Assembly (NCBI RefSeq): GCF_031877795.1
Contig: NC_133932.1
Span: forward strand, 90,053,994 to 90,117,993
DNA from: Strix aluco
Lineage: Eukaryota; Chordata; Aves; Strigiformes; Strigidae
DNA length: 64,000 nucleotides
Reading direction: 5' to 3'
Positions 62,001-64,000 of this stretch are shown here, piece after piece. The translations under genes were made by a program, and so were the position numbers. Within the stretch, counting starts at the first letter, position 1; each line of letters starts with the position of its first letter. The notes under the pieces were generated by a model. It made no database searches and was not told where the DNA came from. It worked only from the letters and a program-made list of their open reading frames with translations.

Positions 62001-63547
62001 TGACCCCAGTGTCACTGGCTGCTTTGTGAGTTCTAACTGCTGGTCATTATTAAACTCCAGAAATGGTTGTTTTGCCATGTCATTGATGTGTTGCAACACA
62101 GTGGGATTTGAGAGAAACACTGTTTCCAGTTTTGTAAACTTTGAGAACCGTTGTACAGGAGATAATAGATTTTTCCTGTGGTTGCTGTAGATAATCAGAA
62201 AATGGGGCTGAAAGGGGTTCAGGTTGAAGTTGCCAGTTGAATAATCCAGCTTTTTTTCTTTTAAAGCTTCCAGGAAAAAACAAAGAAACAAAAAACTCCC
62301 TTCTTTAACATTCAGTGGTGATACTTGGTTTCCAGCTGTCACAACTGAGAAACCTTCATCTCTTGACAACCAGCCTTTGAATATGTTACATGCTGTGGTT
62401 TTGAATCAACGGGTGTAAATGTAAAACTTTCACAATCATCTATAATTTTATCCTTCATTTGTGATGTCACTGGAACATTTGGCTGCTGCTTTTTCCATTT
62501 AAAAAAAAAAAAAAAAGCTAGCTTTTCATTTGGAACAGAACTTCAAATAAAATTTTAACGGTTGTATAAAGCCCTTTTCTGCACCTGTACCAGCACCTGC
62601 ACCTCAGTGGTTGCAATGAACATGTCTAAATTTGGGTTCAGAGACACCTTTCAGTTTCATATATATTTTTTAACTTTCTAATAATTTTATTAAGGTATTG
62701 TGTGCTGGAAGACAACTCTGGGTGCATCAGAGACCAACATTTTGTTAAGCAGAGATCTTGTTTTTTCTACTGTGGTCTGCCCAGAACTACCACTTGGGCT
62801 TTCTGCATTATGAAATTGGGATAAATTTAAGATGCTTTTTCTCAATGCTGATTATAGGTTTCGTATTCATTCATAATTGTACTGCATTTTTTTGTAGAAT
62901 CCCTCTTTATCTCATCATCACTACTGTATAATTTTTCATTTTCTATTTTGTGTATCTCTAGTTTAGAAAAAATTCCATTTGCTTTGGCTTTGTATGGTAG
63001 TCTTAAAGGTATGCATCACCAAGCTCAGAAACATACTACTACACATTGAAGTTTTATCTTGCCAAGAAGACTCCTAAGCTTGTGCTTGATTTGTTTTTGA
63101 AGGTAGAAACCTAGTGGAGTAAGCAGTATACCTCCAAAGTTACAGATGTGATCTGAATTAATAAGCCACAACTTGGTTAAGTTTAAAATTCCACTACAGC
63201 TTTTAGTTTTCAAATTCCCTTTCCTTAGAGTTTCTAGGAATCTGTTTTCCAGATAGAGATACTGTGGCAGACTTCTACCTTACCTGGAGGCTAGTGATGA
63301 CCAATCTTTAAATCGCTGTTTATTTCTGAAATACTTTGCTGATAGCAGTGCAGCAATAGATCCTTGGGTTTTATCACAAAATTGTTTCCTTGGTAGAGAA
63401 TGTGAACTGTGGAACTAATAATTTACCATAACAATTTCTTAGATGCAGAAAGAGTTACTAGATACTGAACTGGATTTATACAAGAAGATGCAAGCTGGGG
63501 AGGAAGTTACTGAATTAAGACGAAAATATACAGAGCTACAGCTGGAA
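20026..63547 (+). CDS. RBM26: RBM26, RNA-binding motif protein 26 (5' 18 coding exons)
   Basis: Eighteen exons with GT-AG introns join into 2532 nt (844 codons) and continue past the window; mammalian RBM26 has about 1007 residues. RBM26 is a nuclear RNA-binding protein that works with ZC3H3 and the PAXT/exosome pathway in decay of polyadenylated nuclear RNA (established for the human protein). Visible parts: N-terminal PWI-like helical domain (1-75); Arg/Ser-rich region (140-207); CCCH zinc finger C292-X8-C301-X5-C307-X3-H311; Pro-rich region (about 315-425); first RRM (about 530-602) with GALIQFAT; Lys/Glu-rich coiled coil (about 715-845). The second RRM and C-terminus are missing only because the window ends. 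Start: the first ATG after the CpG-island leader, G at +4, giving [16 protein letters not shown], against human MVSKM. Nearly every exon is recognisable against human RBM26; the paralogue RBM27 differs more in the N-terminal and Pro-rich parts. Confidence 0.97.
21406..21469 (+). repeat. Two-copy tandem repeat, 32-bp period
   Basis: AAGGTAATAGTAGAATAATA at 21406 is repeated as AAGGTAATATTAGAGTAACA at 21438; both continue GAGCACACTG. About 27 of 32 bases agree. Confidence 0.85.
22572..22610. repeat. 39-nt imperfect palindrome
   Basis: CAGTTACTTCTAAAGAAG is followed by TTACTTCTAAAG and AAGTAACTG. The whole reads nearly the same on both strands, and AGTTACTTCTAAAGA is also present as a direct repeat. 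Confidence 0.85.
32849..32967 (+). CDS. RBM26: RBM26 exon 2
   Basis: 119 nt encoding [20 protein letters not shown] and the rest of the PWI-like domain to FLQK. Acceptor tttgcag, donor AAAG|gtatgg. Confidence 0.97.
33522..33658 (+). CDS. RBM26: RBM26 exon 3
   Basis: 137 nt encoding [20 protein letters not shown] and a Lys/Glu-rich tail. It completes the N-terminal helical domain. Donor GAGGAG-type AAGAG|gtaggc. Confidence 0.97.
34541..34629 (+). CDS. RBM26: RBM26 exon 4
   Basis: 89 nt encoding [20 protein letters not shown] and QSSSRYRDT. Acceptor attcag, weak donor CCAG|gtagta. Confidence 0.96.
35227..35438 (+). CDS. RBM26: RBM26 exon 5 (Arg/Ser-rich)
   Basis: 212 nt encoding the RS-like region with [18 protein letters not shown] and repeated RDRDRDRS. 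Such regions promote nuclear-speckle targeting and protein contacts. The donor CAGAG|gtacca is weak. Confidence 0.97.
36967..37132 (-). mobile_element. CR1 LINE 3' fragment in RBM26 intron 5
   Basis: The plus strand shows AGAATCATGGAGTAGTTGAG, GGTTGAAAGAGACCTC, then GTCCAACACCCC and a CTCTGGGCAACC end. This is the reverse complement of a diverged CR1 3' region, antisense to RBM26 and about 140 bp before exon 6. Confidence 0.85.
37274..37534 (+). CDS. RBM26: RBM26 exon 6
   Basis: 261 nt, phase 1-1. Encodes [20 protein letters not shown] through KKRCRDYD, and so supplies the first cysteine (C292) of the CCCH finger. Confidence 0.97.
37535..40105 (+). other. RBM26: RBM26 intron 6
   Basis: 2.57 kb, AT-rich. 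It contains the CR1 copy at 39019-39497 and an AT/GT-rich microsatellite-like patch at about 39538-39610. Confidence 0.8.
39019..39497 (-). mobile_element. CR1 LINE 3' end in RBM26 intron 6
   Basis: The plus strand starts CATAGAATCATAGAATGGTT and runs through GGTTGGAAGGGACC, CCAGCCTGGCCTTGAACAC and GGGCAACCTGTTCAGTGC to CTCCTCTGGACCTGCTCCA. It is well preserved, hence fairly young, 5'-truncated and antisense to RBM26. Confidence 0.95.
40106..40345 (+). CDS. RBM26: RBM26 exon 7 (CCCH finger and Pro-rich)
   Basis: 240 nt, phase 1-1. Encodes [18 protein letters not shown], which completes the CCCH zinc finger, then a Pro-rich stretch ([18 protein letters not shown] and following). Confidence 0.97.
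40346..42325 (+). other. RBM26: RBM26 introns 7 and 8, with a shared duplicated block
   Basis: Intron 7 (40346-41795) and intron 8 (41937-42325) each contain an about 80-nt related block: 40528-40606 and 42117-42196. Both start TAAAATTTGCATGT, continue with TATGGAATA and end TGGCATGGCA, at about 85% identity. The blocks lie 183 and 181 nt after the respective exon ends. Confidence 0.85.
41796..41936 (+). CDS. RBM26: RBM26 exon 8 (Pro-rich)
   Basis: 141 nt, phase 1-1. Encodes [20 protein letters not shown] and [14 protein letters not shown]. Its donor GCAG|gtgtag departs from consensus, and intron reading continues open to 42022. Skipping keeps the frame, so it is a candidate alternative exon. 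Confidence 0.95.
42326..42466 (+). CDS. RBM26: RBM26 exon 9
   Basis: 141 nt, phase 1-1. Encodes [20 protein letters not shown] and [20 protein letters not shown]. Donor AGAG|gtatgc. Confidence 0.97.
43483..43594 (+). CDS. RBM26: RBM26 exon 10
   Basis: 112 nt encoding [20 protein letters not shown] and [11 protein letters not shown]. Acceptor tttacag, donor CAA|gtgagt. Confidence 0.97.
44400..44559 (+). CDS. RBM26: RBM26 exon 11 (RRM1 first half)
   Basis: 160 nt encoding [18 protein letters not shown] and then RRM1 beta1 and helix 1 ([32 protein letters not shown]). Confidence 0.97.
45964..46128 (+). CDS. RBM26: RBM26 exon 12 (RRM1 second half)
   Basis: 165 nt, phase 0-0. Encodes the RNP1-like [16 protein letters not shown] and the last strand [11 protein letters not shown]. 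Donor GAAG|gtacag. Confidence 0.97.
46757..47062 (+). mobile_element. CR1 LINE 3' fragment in RBM26 intron 12
   Basis: Contains GGAGGTTTAAACTTGATATC, AGGAAGCATTTCTTTAGAGA, GGGTGGTCAGACACTGGAAC and a GATCATCGTAGATCCCTTCC end, the CR1 3' UTR in sense orientation relative to RBM26. Confidence 0.88.
48700..48960 (+). mobile_element. Old CR1 LINE 3' fragment in RBM26 intron 12
   Basis: GGAGATTTAGGTTAGATATT, AAAAACATTTTCTAATG, CTGTCAGTAATGGCTTGGGTA and GATTAGGTGACCTCTTGAGG follow the older CR1 3' consensus in order, strongly diverged. Confidence 0.75.
49624..49755 (+). CDS. RBM26: RBM26 exon 13
   Basis: 132 nt, phase 0-0. Encodes [20 protein letters not shown] and [16 protein letters not shown]. 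Contains the first KERLG-type motif of the linker. Confidence 0.96.
49756..53917 (+). other. RBM26: RBM26 introns 13 and 14
   Basis: Introns 49756-50723 and 50796-53917. A poly-C run lies near 52820 and a poly-T run at about 52978-52990. No exon or mobile element recognised. Confidence 0.55.
50724..50795 (+). CDS. RBM26: RBM26 exon 14
   Basis: 72 nt, phase 0-0. Encodes [20 protein letters not shown]. Contains a second SVKDRLG motif parallel to SVKERLG in exon 13. Confidence 0.95.
53918..54046 (+). CDS. RBM26: RBM26 exon 15
   Basis: 129 nt, phase 0-0. Encodes [20 protein letters not shown] and the start of the Lys-rich coiled coil (NEAQKKKQ). Confidence 0.96.
54047..57003 (+). other. RBM26: RBM26 introns 15 and 16
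   Basis: Introns 54047-56281 and 56357-57003. AT-rich. I see no recognisable repeat or exon. Confidence 0.55.
56282..56356 (+). CDS. RBM26: RBM26 exon 16
   Basis: 75 nt, phase 0-0. Encodes [20 protein letters not shown] and IETQK, a coiled-coil heptad segment. Acceptor cttctag. Confidence 0.96.
57004..57174 (+). CDS. RBM26: RBM26 exon 17
   Basis: 171 nt, phase 0-0. Encodes [20 protein letters not shown] and a second helix ending KLKDELKG, then a Gly/Pro turn. Acceptor gggcag, weak donor TCAG|gtactc. Confidence 0.96.
57175..63442 (+). other. RBM26: RBM26 intron 17 (6.3 kb)
   Basis: The second-longest intron in the window, about a third of it made of one antisense CR1 element (58990-61060). 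Outside the element it is AT-rich with a poly-A run at about 62502-62516 and no recognised exon. Confidence 0.75.
58990..61060 (-). mobile_element. CR1 LINE, longest copy (endonuclease to 3' end)
   Basis: Read on the minus strand from the right: a partial endonuclease domain ([40 protein letters not shown]; about 61050-60710), then RT start ([17 protein letters not shown]; about 60100), RT C-terminal phrases ([17 protein letters not shown]; about 59300) and the 3' tail near 59000 with GATTGGAAGGGATCTC on the plus strand. The domains are in several frames, so the copy is dead. It is the longest mobile element in the window and antisense to RBM26. Confidence 0.93.
63443..63547 (+). CDS. RBM26: RBM26 exon 18 (last in window)
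   Basis: 105 nt, phase 0-0. Encodes [20 protein letters not shown] and [12 protein letters not shown]. In mammals the next exon begins AAKRGILSSGRGRG, so the gene continues to the right. Confidence 0.96.
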
Positions 63548-64000
63548 GTATGTTTGTCTCTTCTTTCGTAGCAACTAACTTCTAATCAAATATTTTCATA
63601 AATTTAGCTTGTGTATTGTATCATAAACTATTTTTTTTCTAGCGGGCAATATTAAGTTGTATGTAGATTGAGGCATTTAGCAATAATAATATTTTTAAAA
63701 ATCACTTTCTGAATTCCACTGAGGTAGAGAAATAGTTTGTCTTTAATTTTGATTGCTCATCTATTTAAATACTCTGTTTAGAAGACATATTTTATAGATT
63801 TGTGGTAGTAATACTTTCTTGAGAACATGATGTGTTTTTATATTGTTGCCTTTTATATTGTTTTATAGTGTTGTGTTTGATACAGAAGAGTTAAAAAACA
63901 GTGCTTGGCCTTTTATTCTCAAGTGTTAGCATCCTCTTAATGAGATAAACCAAAAAGGCTGAAGTGCAAGAAGTGGTATAACTACAGCATTGATTTGGAG
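63548..64000 (+). other. RBM26: RBM26 intron 18, 5' part
   Basis: Begins with donor gtatgt and runs off the window. No feature recognised. Confidence 0.85.

Noticed and set aside
61977-62369. 130-codon minus-strand frame in RBM26 intron 17
   Set aside because: It looks protein-like at first glance, but a few frames of this length are expected by chance in 64 kb read in six frames. No family was recognised and it sits inside an intron on the other strand.

Overview
The window is vertebrate nuclear DNA and almost certainly avian. It carries many CR1 LINE fragments with the hallmark 3' tail (CATAGAATCATAGAATGG on the opposite strand), a stretch that resembles from memory a common avian ERV long terminal repeat, and a typical large intron-rich vertebrate gene behind a CpG island. 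There is nothing prokaryotic here: no operons, CRISPR arrays or phage genes.

Layout. (1) 1-5.2 kb: no convincing gene. It holds an LTR-like fragment, a CR1 fragment, a polypurine microsatellite, an AT-rich near-palindrome, an (AGC)8 run and a pair of related LTR-like motifs. (2) 5.2-9.3 kb, minus strand: a very compact, GC-rich gene of at least 12 exons. The exons join in one frame (1545 nt, 515 codons) into a PH / Ras-association-like / RhoGAP protein of the ARHGAP20/TAGAP type, with the GAP arginine finger intact. (3) 9.3-19.4 kb: intergenic, with CR1 pieces and simple repeats. (4) 19.4-20.4 kb: the CpG-island promoter and first exon of RBM26. (5) 20.0-64 kb, plus strand: RBM26, of which 18 coding exons (2532 nt, exactly 844 codons) are inside the window. 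The last exons (Gly/Arg linker, second RRM, acidic C-terminus) lie beyond the right edge.

The two genes are divergently oriented and about 10 kb apart. They look functionally unrelated: a Rho-family GTPase regulator, and a nuclear RNA-binding protein linked to exosome-mediated RNA decay. They also differ sharply in architecture. The RhoGAP gene packs 12 exons into 4.2 kb with introns of 98-389 bp. RBM26 is AT-rich, with introns up to 12.75 kb that have accumulated CR1 insertions in both orientations.

I saw no clear new biological system. The best leads are: a collinear duplication footprint around RBM26 exons 7 and 8; a strong antisense splice donor with YY1 and TCTCGCGAGA-type elements in the RBM26 CpG island, which suggests a bidirectional promoter; and the compact, C-terminally short ARHGAP20-like gene, whose last mapped exon can be read through into the following sequence.
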